DNA of 64,000 bases from UMGS2069 sp900557585. Lineage in GTDB: Bacteria; Bacillota; Clostridia; Christensenellales; UBA1242. Numbering within the stretch: position 1 is the first letter of the stretch; every line of letters begins with the position of its first letter. The notes under the pieces are model-generated. The model did not search any database, was not told the DNA's origin, and saw nothing but the letters and a program-made list of their open reading frames with translations. Position numbers and translations under genes: made by a program. The stretch spans positions 38,376-102,375 of the forward strand of contig CABSCS010000003.1 of the NCBI GenBank assembly GCA_902476355.1. The letters are read 5' to 3'. Shown here piece after piece: positions 47,597 through 56,290 of this stretch.

Positions 47597-49417
47597 TTAT
47601 TCTTTATGAATGCCTTTATAAATTTCAATTGCTTTGCTTTCGGATATTCCGTCAATTTCACAAAAGGCGTCTATTCCGGCGTTAAAGATGTTTTCTTTGG
47701 TTTTAAAGTGTTTCCAAATCTTTTCGCTTGTTGTCTTTCCAACACCCGGAATTTCCTGCAAAAAACTGGTTAAACTTTGGCCACGAAGGTTTCTGTGATA
47801 CAAAACTGCAAAGCGGTGAGATTCATCACGAACTCGTTGCAAAAGGCGAAGTGCATAGTTGTTTCTTTCAAGACGAATTGGAACCGAAGATGATGTTGTG
47901 AAAATTTCTTCATCTTGTTTTGCAAGGCTAACAACCGGAATGCTCATTCCAAATTGATTTATAATTTCTTGAACACTGTGCAATTGTCCAAGCCCACCAT
48001 CAATCAAAATAAGGTCAGGTTTTGTGTCAAGATTCTTTTGCCCTTCTTTAAGGCTTTGAAGTCTGCGTTTTAAGGTTTCTTGCAAACATGCAAAATCGTT
48101 TGCACCTTCAACTGTTTTGATTTTAAACTTGCGATATTCTTTTTTCGCTGGTTCGCCATTTTCAAAAACCACCATGCTTGCAACATTGTTTGTTCCGCTG
48201 ATGTTTGAAATGTCATATCCCTCGATGCGGTTGATATTTTCAACATTCAAAATATCTGAAAGTTCTTTGAGAGCGTCGGTTGTAAGTTTCTTGTGGCGTT
48301 CGAACTTGTCACGCGAGGCAAAAACAAAATTTTCTGCATTGCGCATGCTGTTTTCAACAAGTTTTCTTTTTGTTCCTTTTTCCGGGAAAAGCACAGTGAC
48401 TTTTTTGCCAAATTTTTCAAACAAGAAGTTTTCAATCAAGGTTCCGCTGTCTTTCATGCTTTCATCAAGCAAAATTTCGCGTGGCAAATCTTGTGCCTCG
48501 ACATAATATGACGAAATGAAACTTTGCAAAATTTCTGACTTCTCACCAACAACTTCTTCATCTGGATAGTTGAACTGACCAATGTTTTTTCCACCACGAA
48601 TTTTCATTACATTTACTGCCGAAAGTTCATCAGATGACGACAGCGTGAACACATCAATATTCGACGAACTTGAAAGCGTTGTAATGATTTGAGCATCAAG
48701 AATTTCAAGAGAAGAAAGAAGATTTTTCACTTCGAGCGCCTCTTCAAACCGCATTTGGCTTGCAAGGTCTTTCATTTTGTTTTCAAGCCTGATTTTGATA
48801 TCTTTATTATCCCCATTCAAAAAGTTGATTATCTTTTGAATGTTTTTCATATATTCTTCTTCCCTTTCAGGATAAGCACATGGAGCAAGGCAGTTTCCAA
48901 TTTCCCCATGCAAACATGGGCGAGCAAGTGGCTTTTTGCCATCAAAATTGGTGTTGCACCAGCGGATTGGATATGCCCATTTGATAAGCCCCATCATCTC
49001 ACTTATGCGAATGCCGGTTACATATGGCCCAAACAAAAGCGAACCATCACGCTTTGGACGGCGCGCCACCATGACACGCGGATATTTCTCTTTCATGTTT
49101 ATTTTGATAAACGGAAAAGATTTGTCATCTTTAAGCAAAATGTTATAGCGTGGTTTATATTTATGAATAAGGTTGCTTTCAAGTGAAAACGCATCTTGTT
49201 CGCTGTTTGTTAAAATATATTCAAAGTCTTCAACATTTGAAACAAGCGCATAGGTCTTTTGTGTTTTCGCACTTGAATCGAAATAGGTTTTAACCCTGTT
49301 TTTAAGTTTCTTTGCCTTTCCAACATAGATAACTTTTCCGGTTTTATCGTGCATGATATAAACACCAGGCGACGCTGGCAAAAGTTTCACTTTTTCTTTT
49401 ATCTTTTCACTTATCAT
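47597..49417 (-). CDS. uvrC: Excinuclease ABC subunit C
   Basis: UvrC makes both cuts in nucleotide excision repair. The 606-aa protein has the N-terminal GIY-YIG nuclease (PGVYIMHDKTGKVIYVGKAKKLKNRV) and a UVR motif (DLASQMRFEEALEVKNLLSSLE near 215). The RNase H-like nuclease (EGYDISNISGTNNVASMVVF; LILIDGGLGQL) and a C-terminal HhH pair (EIPGVGKTTSEKIWKHF) follow. TATAAT (49424-49429, extended TGATATAAT) ends 6 nt before ATG, so the mRNA is probably leaderless. Confidence 0.96.
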   Translation of the reverse strand: MISEKIKEKVKLLPASPGVYIMHDKTGKVIYVGKAKKLKNRVKTYFDSSAKTQKTYALVSNVEDFEYILTNSEQDAFSLESNLIHKYKPRYNILLKDDKSFPFIKINMKEKYPRVMVARRPKRDGSLLFGPYVTGIRISEMMGLIKWAYPIRWCNTNFDGKKPLARPCLHGEIGNCLAPCAYPEREEEYMKNIQKIINFLNGDNKDIKIRLENKMKDLASQMRFEEALEVKNLLSSLEILDAQIITTLSSSSNIDVFTLSSSDELSAVNVMKIRGGKNIGQFNYPDEEVVGEKSEILQSFISSYYVEAQDLPREILLDESMKDSGTLIENFLFEKFGKKVTVLFPEKGTKRKLVENSMRNAENFVFASRDKFERHKKLTTDALKELSDILNVENINRIEGYDISNISGTNNVASMVVFENGEPAKKEYRKFKIKTVEGANDFACLQETLKRRLQSLKEGQKNLDTKPDLILIDGGLGQLHSVQEIINQFGMSIPVVSLAKQDEEIFTTSSSVPIRLERNNYALRLLQRVRDESHRFAVLYHRNLRGQSLTSFLQEIPGVGKTTSEKIWKHFKTKENIFNAGIDAFCEIDGISESKAIEIYKGIHKE

Positions 49418-49423
49418 AACCTT

Positions 49424-49431
49424 ATTATATC
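49424..49431 (-). promoter_or_regulatory. uvrC extended -10, apparently leaderless
   Basis: Minus strand TGATATAAT followed by 6 nt (AAGGTT) and ATG 49417; the -35 is poor, as usual with extended -10 promoters. AAGG might also act as a weak binding site if the start point lies further upstream. Confidence 0.5.
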
Positions 49432-49478
49432 ATAAACAACAAAAAATGAAACGATATTCTATGAAATTTGGGAAATAT

Positions 49479-49919
49479 TTATAAATATAATATTTTCTTT
49501 TCAAGCAAACAACAATAATCATGAAACAATTTACTTCTATTGTTCTCCATATCTAATTTTGAAAAAATAATACAATCTGCCTTATATATCATTTTTAAAG
49601 TTGAAAGCAATGAGTCATTTTCTCCGATATTTATATTAAAAAAATCATCATATATTCCTTGTGACAACTGTTTATATTTTTGCAAATTTTGATTCAATAT
49701 ATTTTCTTGATAACAATACACTATTCGGACATTTTTATATTCATCACGCAATTCGTCTAAAATTTCAAAACAAACATGAGCAAATTTTCCAAATTCATAA
49801 AACAAAAAACAATCAACATTATTTTTTATCAATTCAATCAAAGCCTTTTTTATCTCTTTATACTTTTCTTTGCTTTCTTCAACATTATATCCAATTATGC
49901 AACACTCTTTACATTCCAT
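49479..49919 (-). CDS. SLOG/DUF1273-like protein
   Basis: The 146-aa protein has a Rossmann-like pattern similar to YpsA/DUF1273 proteins of the SLOG group: CIIGYNVEESKEKYKEIKKALIELIKNNVDCFLFYEFGKFAHVCFEILDELRD then VRIVYCYQENILNQNLQKYKQL and ADCIIFS. SLOG domains are thought to bind nucleotide-type ligands; some act in defence or signalling. It is divergent from an HTH regulator, and the operator O1 covers its binding site (GGAG) and start codon. Remote similarity only. Confidence 0.6.
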   Translation of the reverse strand: MECKECCIIGYNVEESKEKYKEIKKALIELIKNNVDCFLFYEFGKFAHVCFEILDELRDEYKNVRIVYCYQENILNQNLQKYKQLSQGIYDDFFNINIGENDSLLSTLKMIYKADCIIFSKLDMENNRSKLFHDYCCLLEKKILYL

Positions 49920-49934
49920 TACGTTTCTCCGTAA
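49919..49934. promoter_or_regulatory. Operator O1 of the HTH/SLOG module
   Basis: TTACGTTTCTCCGTAA, a TTACG-N6-CGTAA palindrome overlapping the SD site and start codon of the SLOG-like gene. Confidence 0.6.
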
Positions 49935-49938
49935 CGAT

Positions 49939-49967
49939 AATGTATATTAAAACAGACAACAAGTCAA
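49939..49967 (-). promoter_or_regulatory. Promoter of the SLOG-like gene
   Basis: Minus strand TTGACT (49962-49967), 17-nt spacer, TACATT (49939-49944). O2 lies just upstream and O1 just downstream. Confidence 0.55.
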
Positions 49968-49972
49968 TCATA

Positions 49973-49988
49973 TTACGTAAATACGTAA
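49973..49988. promoter_or_regulatory. Operator O2 of the HTH/SLOG module
   Basis: TTACGTAAATACGTAA, perfect TTACGT-N4-ACGTAA palindrome, between the two divergent genes and overlapping the weak -35 of the HTH gene. Confidence 0.7.
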
Positions 49989-50015
49989 GACGAATTTATA
50001 AACATTGTTTAAGAT

Positions 50016-50031
50016 TTACGTATAAACGTAA
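50016..50031. promoter_or_regulatory. Operator O3 of the HTH/SLOG module
   Basis: TTACGTATAAACGTAA, perfect TTACGT-N4-ACGTAA palindrome directly before the GGAG binding site of the HTH gene. Confidence 0.7.
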
Positions 50032-50042
50032 TGGAGATTGAT

Positions 50043-50282
50043 ATGAAACTTGACCAAGCAATAAGAAAAAGAATAGACGAACTTGTGAAAGAAAACAACA
50101 CAACCCTCACCGCATTGTCTTTAAATTCTAACCTTACACCATCAACAGTTTTTGACATTATGTCTGGAAAAATCAAGCATCCACAAATCATCACAATCAA
50201 AAAGATATGCTCGGGCGCAAACATAACACTGAAAGAATTTTTCGACAAAGACTATTTTAACGATTCTGTTGATGTATATTAA
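50043..50282 (+). CDS. Cro/C1-type HTH regulator, 79 aa
   Basis: A small lambda-repressor-like DNA-binding protein. The helices LTALSLNSNLTPSTVFDIMSGKIKHPQIITIKKICSGANITLKEFF match the XRE/HTH_3 fold and fill nearly the whole protein. The start is ATG 50043: GGAG sits 6 nt before it, and this GGAG overlaps the ATG at 50031, which therefore cannot be the start. It very probably binds the three TTACGT palindromes around it and controls itself and the SLOG-like gene. Confidence 0.85.
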   Translation: MKLDQAIRKRIDELVKENNTTLTALSLNSNLTPSTVFDIMSGKIKHPQIITIKKICSGANITLKEFFDKDYFNDSVDVY

Positions 50283-50293
50283 AAAAACAAAAA

Positions 50294-50322
50294 GAAAAGC
50301 ACTTCAATCGAAGTGCTTTTTA
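50294..50322. terminator. Bidirectional terminator between the HTH gene and prfA
   Basis: Stem AAAAGCACTTC / GAAGTGCTTTT with loop AATC. Confidence 0.85.
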
Positions 50323-51393
50323 CTATTCTTCTGTTTCTGACAAAAGTTGTTGTTGACGCGCAATTTGAAGGGCTTCTATCATTTCATCGATATAGCCGTC
50401 CATGAACGAATCAAGCGAATAAAGAGTAAGGTTGATTCTGTGGTCTGTCACACGGTTTTGTGGAAAGTTATAGGTTCTGATTTTTTCTGATCTGTCACCT
50501 GTTCCAACTTGTGAACGACGAGTTTCGGCATATTCTTTGTCTGCTTGGGATTGATAGAAATCGTAAAGTTTTGCTTTGAGCCAGTTCATTGCTTTTTCAC
50601 GGTTTTTGATTTGTGAACGCTCGTCTTGGCAAGCAACAACAATTCCTGTTGGAATGTGTGTAATTCTGATTGCAGATTCGGTTTTGTTAACGTGTTGTCC
50701 GCCAGCGCCACCCGAACAATAGGTGTCAATTTGAAGGTCTTTTTCATTGATGTCAATTTCAACGTTGGTTGCTTCTGGCAAAACGGCAACAGTTGCAGTT
50801 GAAGTGTGAACACGGCCTTGGCTTTCGGTTTCTGGAACACGTTGAACGCGATGAACACCACTTTCAAAACGAAGTTTTGCAAATGCTCCCTTTCCTTTCA
50901 CCATGAACGAAACTTCTTTAATTCCGCCCGCTTCGGTATAGTTTCCGTCAAGTTCTTCAATTGTGAAACCATGGCGTTGAGCAAACAAGCCATACATTCT
51001 TTTAAGTTCTGCACCAAAAAGACCAGCTTCGTCACCACCAGCACCAGCACGAATTTCGACAATAACGTTCTTTTCGTCGTTTTCATCTTTTGGAAGAAGC
51101 ATGATTTTGAGTTCTTTTTCAATTTCTGCCATTTTGTCTTTTGCGACATGAAACTCTTCATCAAGCATATCAAGCATGTCTTTGTCGGTTTCGGTTTTCT
51201 TCATTTCTTCGGCATCATGCAAGTCTCGCTCGGCAGATAAATATTCGTTATATTTGTCAATGATTGGCGCAAGGTCGGCATGTTCTTTTGCAATTTTTTG
51301 ATAATGTTTGGCGTCGTTATAAATGCTTGGGTCGGCAAGCGTTTCGTTCAATTCTTGCAACTTTATTTTAAGTTGTTTCAATTTCTCAAACAT
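50323..51393 (-). CDS. prfA: Peptide chain release factor 1
   Basis: RF1 reads UAA and UAG and triggers peptide release. The 356-aa protein has the GGQ loop in CSGGAGGQHVNKTESAIRITHIPTGI and the flanking GVHRVQRVPETESQGRVHTSTATVAVLPE. The start is ATG 51393 with AAAGGAG; the frame to 51441 lies inside prmC. It overlaps the prmC end by 8 nt, and PrmC methylates the GGQ glutamine of this protein. Confidence 0.96.
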   Translation of the reverse strand: MFEKLKQLKIKLQELNETLADPSIYNDAKHYQKIAKEHADLAPIIDKYNEYLSAERDLHDAEEMKKTETDKDMLDMLDEEFHVAKDKMAEIEKELKIMLLPKDENDEKNVIVEIRAGAGGDEAGLFGAELKRMYGLFAQRHGFTIEELDGNYTEAGGIKEVSFMVKGKGAFAKLRFESGVHRVQRVPETESQGRVHTSTATVAVLPEATNVEIDINEKDLQIDTYCSGGAGGQHVNKTESAIRITHIPTGIVVACQDERSQIKNREKAMNWLKAKLYDFYQSQADKEYAETRRSQVGTGDRSEKIRTYNFPQNRVTDHRINLTLYSLDSFMDGYIDEMIEALQIARQQQLLSETEE

Positions 51394-52219
51394 TTTTATC
51401 TCCTTTCCTTGAAGCCATAACCATTCTGTCTTTTCCTTCAAGGTCTTTAAATATTTTTATATTTTCAAAGTCTTTTTCAAGCATTTTTTTAATTTTCTCT
51501 GCTTGGCTGAAACCAATTTCAAAGAAAATTTTTCCGTTTTCTGAAAGATGATTTTTTGCCTGACTTATGATTCTTTCATAAATTTCAAAGCCGTTATCAT
51601 TTGCAACAAGAGCAAGTTTTGGCTCGAAATCTTTCACATCTTTTTCAAGATTTTCATATTCATTTTCAGAAATATATGGTGGGTTTGAAACAATGATATC
51701 AAAAACTTGACCACCAAGATTTTCAAACAAATCTGAACAAACAAAAACCACTTTCGCATCAAGACGTTTTGCATTTTCTTTTGCAACTTTAAGCGCCTTT
51801 TTTGAAATGTCAACCGCAGTGACAACAGCATTTGTTTCTTTTGCAAGCACAATTGCAATTGCTCCACTTCCCGTTCCGATGTCAAGAACCTTTTCGTTTC
51901 TTGAAATGTTATTCTTCACAAGGCAAACAAGTTCTTCGGTTTCTGGGCGAGGAATCAAAACATCTTGGTTCACAACAAAAGTGTAGCCATAGAATTCTTG
52001 GTTGCCGACAATATAGGCAAGCGGTTTGTTTTGTTTTCTCTCTTCCAAAAAACTCAAAATTTTATGCTCTTCTTCTTTTGTAAGTTCTCTTTCAGAGTGC
52101 GCAAAACTGCGTTTTTTCGAAAGAGCAAGAGCAACAAGCCACTCAGCCTCGGCAGTGTCGCAAATTTTGGCGCTTTCAAGTTCTTTTTTCACTTTTTCAA
52201 GCATTTGATAAACTTTCAT
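51386..52219 (-). CDS. prmC: Release factor glutamine methyltransferase
   Basis: PrmC methylates the glutamine of the GGQ motif in release factors. The 277-aa protein has PLAYIVGNQEFYGYTFVVNQDVLIPRPETEELV, the SAM loop VLDIGTGSGAIAIVLAKE and the catalytic VSNPPYISENEYE. A GGTGG-type binding site precedes ATG 52219. The order rpmE-prmC-prfA follows the Bacillota pattern. Confidence 0.95.
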   Translation of the reverse strand: MKVYQMLEKVKKELESAKICDTAEAEWLVALALSKKRSFAHSERELTKEEEHKILSFLEERKQNKPLAYIVGNQEFYGYTFVVNQDVLIPRPETEELVCLVKNNISRNEKVLDIGTGSGAIAIVLAKETNAVVTAVDISKKALKVAKENAKRLDAKVVFVCSDLFENLGGQVFDIIVSNPPYISENEYENLEKDVKDFEPKLALVANDNGFEIYERIISQAKNHLSENGKIFFEIGFSQAEKIKKMLEKDFENIKIFKDLEGKDRMVMASRKGDKNV

Positions 52220-52289
52220 ATTTCCACCATAAAATAAAAATTGTGCGTTTAGTTTTTGCCACTTTTGTTCGCAAAAAATTTAAACACAC

Positions 52290-52322
52290 AATAAAAAGTG
52301 CAAGAAAAAATCTTGCACCAAT
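52290..52322 (-). terminator. Terminator after rpmE
   Basis: Stem GTGCAAGA / TCTTGCAC with a 5-nt loop and a TTTTTATT tail on the minus strand, so rpmE is separate from prmC. Confidence 0.85.
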
Positions 52323-52331
52323 AAAAAATTG

Positions 52332-52541
52332 CTACTTTTGATTGTTGTAACGTTTGTTGAACTTTTCAACTCTTCCGCCGGCGTCAACAATTTTTTGAGC
52401 ACCAGTAAAGTATGGGTGGCATTTGTTGCAAATGTCAACTTTGATTTCGTCACCTTTCTTTGTTGAACCTGTTTTGAAAGTTTCGCCACAAGCGCAAGTT
52501 ACTGTAACTTCATGATATTCTGGATGAATGTTCTGTTTCAT
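52332..52541 (-). CDS. rpmE: 50S ribosomal protein L31, zinc-binding form
   Basis: The 69-aa protein starts MKQNIHPEYHEVTVTCACGETF and has the second Cys pair in DICNKCHPYFTGAQKIVDAGGRVEKFNKRY: four cysteines, the zinc-containing type. GAGGG lies about 9 nt before ATG 52541. It has its own strong promoter and terminator. Confidence 0.97.
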   Translation of the reverse strand: MKQNIHPEYHEVTVTCACGETFKTGSTKKGDEIKVDICNKCHPYFTGAQKIVDAGGRVEKFNKRYNNQK

Positions 52542-52575
52542 TATTAAACCCTCTTTTTCATAGTATGCAAGGCAC

Positions 52576-52604
52576 ATTATAATATGAAAAGTTCAACATG
52601 TCAA
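52576..52604 (-). promoter_or_regulatory. rpmE promoter
   Basis: Minus strand TTGACA (52599-52604), 17-nt spacer, TATAAT (52576-52581): a full consensus sigma-A promoter. Confidence 0.9.
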
Positions 52605-52644
52605 GCATTTTTTATTTTTAAACAGGGCATTTTTTGCAAAAACT

Positions 52645-52761
52645 CTATTCAGCCGTTTCGGGCGCACAAAAAACATAGGTGTCAAAACTGTTGTCGTGCA
52701 TTGTTTGAACAATGCTTTCTTGGCGCGGAATATCATAATATGCAATTTGAAAATTCATCAT
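52645..52761 (-). CDS. Possible 38-aa peptide gene with G-tract leader
   Basis: A short frame MMNFQIAYYDIPRQESIVQT... ending PETAE. A strong GGAGG site lies 8 nt upstream and TATAAT (near 52791-52796) a little further, with a run of about nine G between them, exactly where transcription should begin. No family is recognised. The promoter and binding site suggest a real gene; the short length leaves doubt. Confidence 0.4.
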   Translation of the reverse strand: MMNFQIAYYDIPRQESIVQTMHDNSFDTYVFCAPETAE

Positions 52762-52813
52762 ATTTCTTCCTCCCCCCCCCATTATAGTTTTTGCAAAACC
52801 CGAAAAACTATGC

Positions 52814-52848
52814 AACAAAAAAGCCAAAGCGTTTTGCCTTGGCTTTAA
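52814..52848 (-). terminator. Terminator after ileS
   Basis: Stem AAAGCCAAGGC / GCTTTGGCTTT (one mismatch) with loop AAAAC and a T run on the minus strand. Confidence 0.8.
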
Positions 52849-52850
52849 GT

Positions 52851-55800
52851 TTATTTTCTTTCAACCCCAAGAGTGATAAGTTCACCATTGATGTCATTTT
52901 CTTTTGCAAAGCCTTGAACTGTTCCAAGAACAAGTTTGTCGGCCAAAGTGTCTTTCATGATTTCTGCTTTATATTTTTCTGCAAAATCAGAGAACTCTTT
53001 GCTTGCTGAAATATAAATTGTAATGTGGTCTGAAACGTCAAAATCGGCCTCTTTTCTTTGAGCCTGAATTTTTGAAACAAGTTCACGAACATTTCCAAGT
53101 TCAACAAGTTTGTCTGTAAGTGTTGTGTCCAAAATTGCAGTGATACCGTTTGCAGACTCACTCACAAATCCTGGTTTTGAAATTGGTTCGATTAGCAAAT
53201 CATCTTTCAAAACTTTCACAGCACCACTTGCAAGTTCAAGAGTAACTTCGCCTTTTTCAAGAGCAGTTTGTCCAACCTCTGTGTTGTCGCAATTTTGCAA
53301 ATAGTTGCGAATTTCGTTGATGCCTTTTCCAAATTTTGGCCCAAGAGTTTTAAGATTTGGTTTAACATTATAGTTCAAAAATTCTTTTGCATCTTTCTTG
53401 AACTCAACTTTCAAAATGTTAAGTTCGTCTTTGATAAGTTCAATCATTTCGTTTGTCAAATGAAGATTTCTTACAGATGCAATGATCATTTCTGAAAGAG
53501 GTTGACGGTTTTTCATGTTGCTTGCATTTCTTGCACTTCTTCCAAGAACAACAATTTCAAGCAAACTTTCCATTTCTTCATTGAGTTTTTCATCAATAAG
53601 GTTTCTGTCTGCCTTTGGATATGAACACATGTGAATTGAAAGTGGAGCAGTTTTATCAACACTTCTCACAAGGTTTTGATATACATATTCAGTGAACTCT
53701 GGAACAAATGGGCTCATCACCTTTAAAAGGTTCACAAGAACATAGTAAAGTGTTGCAAATGCAGCAGTTTTGTCTTGGTTTTCGCCATGTGCCCAGAATC
53801 TTTCACGAGAACGGCGAACATACCAGTTAGACAAACTATCAACAAAGTCCGCAATAAGACGTGCTGGCTCGCAAGAAACATAGTTGTCAAGATAGTCTGT
53901 AACTTTTGCAACAAGTGAGTTGAGTTCTGAAATAATCCACTTGTCCATAAGTGTCAAGTTGCATTTTGAAAGGTCAACTTTTGTTGGGTCGAATTTGTCA
54001 ATCTCGGCATAGAGCACATAGAACGCATAGGTGTTCCAAAGTGTTCCAAGAGTTTTTCTTTGATAGTCTTCCATGGTCTCTTTTTTAAAGTTTGTTGAAA
54101 GCCATGGAGCGTTTGAAATATAGAAATACCAACGAACAGCATCTGAACCTTGATTGTCGAAAACCTCCCAAGGAGTTACAACATTTCCAATGCTCTTGCT
54201 CATTTTTTTACCGAACTCGTCATTCACAAGCCCAAGAGGCAAAACGCGTTTATATGGTGCTTTGCCAAAAAGCAAGGTGTTGATTGCAAGAAGAGTATAG
54301 AACCAACCACGGGTTTGATCCATTCCCTCGCTCACAAACTCTGCTGGGAAAGTTTTTTCAAACAATTCTTTGTTCTCAAATGGATAATGAAGTTCTGCAA
54401 AAGGCATTGAACCGCTGTCATACCAACAGTCAATCACTTCTGGAACACGGTGCATTTCTTTTCCGCACTTTTCACATTTGATTGTAATTTTATCAACAAA
54501 AGGTTTGTGAAGGTCAACTTTTGCATCTTTTGGAAGATTTCCAAGTTTTTTGAGTTCTTCAATGCTTCCAATTGCGTGTTCATGGCCACACTCGCAAGTC
54601 CAAATTGGAAGTGGAGTTCCCCAATAGCGTTTTCTTCCAAGATCCCAGTCGATAAGGTTTTTCAAAAATCCACCCATTCTTCCAGTTCCAATGTTTTCAG
54701 GGCGCCAGTCAACTTTTTCATTGTTATCAATAAGTTTATCTTTAATTTTTGTTGTTGCAATAAACCAACTTGCACCAGCATAGTACAAAAGTGGGGTTCC
54801 GCAACGCCAACAGAAAGGATAACTGTGTTCATACATCATTTCACGAACAAGTTTCTTTTCTTCTTTAAGTTTTTTGATGATAAGTGGGTCGGCATCTTTT
54901 GCAAAAATTCCTGCAAACTCTTTGCATTCTTTTGAAAGGCAGCCTTTCTCGTCGATAAGTTGAACAAAAGGAAGATTATATCTTTTTCCAACTTCGCTGT
55001 CGTCTTCACCAAAAGCAGGAGCAATGTGAACAATTCCAGTTCCGTCTGAAAGAGTTACATAGTCGGCACATGTAACATAATATGCATTGTCTTTATATTT
55101 ATCATAGACATAGTCGAAAAGTGGCTCATATTTCTCGCCTTCAAACTCTTTTCCTTTTTTCTTTTCAACAATCTCATATTCACCATCTTTGAAAAGCGAA
55201 TGAATGAGCGCTTCTGCCATGATATAATATTCTTCACCATCGCGAAGTTTCACATAGGTTTCTTTTGGATTCATTGCAAGAGCAACATTTGAAGGAAGTG
55301 TCCAAGGAGTTGTTGTCCAAGCAAGGAAATAGGTGTTTTCTTCGCCAAGTTTTTTGAAGCGAACAAACACTGATTTTTCTTTCACATCTTTATAGCCCTG
55401 TGCAACTTCGTGGCTTGAAAGAGATGTTGCGCAACGTGGGCAATATGGACGAATTCTGTATCCTTTATAAAGATATCCTTTTTTGTGAAGTTCAGACAAA
55501 CTCCACCAAACACTTTCAATATAATTTGTGTCATAGGTGATATATGGATGTTCGCTGTCAACAGTATATCCCATGCGGTCAGAAAACTTTTCCCACATGT
55601 CTTTATAAAGCCAAACATTTTCCTTGCATTTCGCAATGAACGGTTCAACACCATATTTTTCAATGTCTTGCTTTCCGGTTGAACCAATTTGTTTTTCAAC
55701 TTCAAGTTCAACAGGAAGACCATGTGTGTCCCACCCTGCTTTGCGCATTACATTTTCGCCAAGCATTGTGTGATAGCGCAAGAAAAGGTCTTTGATTGTT

Positions 55801-55985
55801 CTTGTCAAAACATGTCCAATATGAGGCTTTCCGTTTGCAGTTGGAGGACCCTCATAAAACGAATAAAGTTTGCCTTTTTCGTTTTGTTTCATGATTTTTT
55901 TGAGAACATCATTTTTTTGCCAAAACTCTACAACTTCTTTTTCGTGATCAACAAAGTTTAATTTTGTGTCTACCTTTTTATACAT
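52851..55985 (-). CDS. ileS: Isoleucine--tRNA ligase, type 2
   Basis: Class I synthetase for tRNA-Ile. The 1044-aa protein has the HIGH motif in GPPTANGKPHIGHVLTRT (about residues 46-63), the CP1 editing domain with WTTTPWTLPSNVALA, the zinc-type segment CECGHEHAIG...CEKCGKEMHR, and KKMSKSIGNVV near 595. The length and the C-terminal domain (DFDVSDHITIYISASKEFSDFAEKY) fit the IleS2 group, many of which resist mupirocin; resistance is inferred only. A T-box leader precedes it. Confidence 0.96.
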   Translation of the reverse strand: MYKKVDTKLNFVDHEKEVVEFWQKNDVLKKIMKQNEKGKLYSFYEGPPTANGKPHIGHVLTRTIKDLFLRYHTMLGENVMRKAGWDTHGLPVELEVEKQIGSTGKQDIEKYGVEPFIAKCKENVWLYKDMWEKFSDRMGYTVDSEHPYITYDTNYIESVWWSLSELHKKGYLYKGYRIRPYCPRCATSLSSHEVAQGYKDVKEKSVFVRFKKLGEENTYFLAWTTTPWTLPSNVALAMNPKETYVKLRDGEEYYIMAEALIHSLFKDGEYEIVEKKKGKEFEGEKYEPLFDYVYDKYKDNAYYVTCADYVTLSDGTGIVHIAPAFGEDDSEVGKRYNLPFVQLIDEKGCLSKECKEFAGIFAKDADPLIIKKLKEEKKLVREMMYEHSYPFCWRCGTPLLYYAGASWFIATTKIKDKLIDNNEKVDWRPENIGTGRMGGFLKNLIDWDLGRKRYWGTPLPIWTCECGHEHAIGSIEELKKLGNLPKDAKVDLHKPFVDKITIKCEKCGKEMHRVPEVIDCWYDSGSMPFAELHYPFENKELFEKTFPAEFVSEGMDQTRGWFYTLLAINTLLFGKAPYKRVLPLGLVNDEFGKKMSKSIGNVVTPWEVFDNQGSDAVRWYFYISNAPWLSTNFKKETMEDYQRKTLGTLWNTYAFYVLYAEIDKFDPTKVDLSKCNLTLMDKWIISELNSLVAKVTDYLDNYVSCEPARLIADFVDSLSNWYVRRSRERFWAHGENQDKTAAFATLYYVLVNLLKVMSPFVPEFTEYVYQNLVRSVDKTAPLSIHMCSYPKADRNLIDEKLNEEMESLLEIVVLGRSARNASNMKNRQPLSEMIIASVRNLHLTNEMIELIKDELNILKVEFKKDAKEFLNYNVKPNLKTLGPKFGKGINEIRNYLQNCDNTEVGQTALEKGEVTLELASGAVKVLKDDLLIEPISKPGFVSESANGITAILDTTLTDKLVELGNVRELVSKIQAQRKEADFDVSDHITIYISASKEFSDFAEKYKAEIMKDTLADKLVLGTVQGFAKENDINGELITLGVERK

Positions 55986-55994
55986 CTTTTTTCC

Positions 55995-56215
55995 TCCTAT
56001 AAAACAAAAAGTGCCCTAAACCATTGCAAAAAACGGTTTAAGACACATCGTTTACCATTCACAATTTCATTCGCACCAACATGCGATTCTTCTGTAACGG
56101 GAATTCCCGGAGAGACCTACTTGGTTTCAGCCTTCTGCTCAAAAGGTGATACTCTTTTGCCTTGCCTGTTGTTTTCACCACCCACAACATCTCTATTTAG
56201 CACCGATGCAAAAAA
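55995..56215 (-). promoter_or_regulatory. T-box riboswitch leader of ileS
   Basis: The roughly 220-nt leader on the minus strand has a long first stem region, a candidate AUC specifier (56150-56148) in GAGTATCACC, and hairpins around GGGAATTCCC and CGCATGTTGGTGCG. Then comes a T-box-like ATGGTAAACGATG in which TGGT could pair with a charged-end ACCA. An intrinsic terminator follows (TAAACC/GGTTTA, 56017-56040, then T-rich). The T-box core is degenerate compared with AGGGTGGNACCGCG. Position before ileS and the terminator support the call. Confidence 0.72.
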
Positions 56216-56290
56216 GCGTGTCCTTTTTCAAACGCATTTATATATTGTATTTTTATGATAAACCAATATATTTTTTTTGTCAAGAAATTT

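Noticed and set aside
52584..52787. 67-codon plus-strand frame opposite the 38-aa peptide gene
   Set aside because: No binding site; it is the complement of the rpmE promoter and the G-run region.
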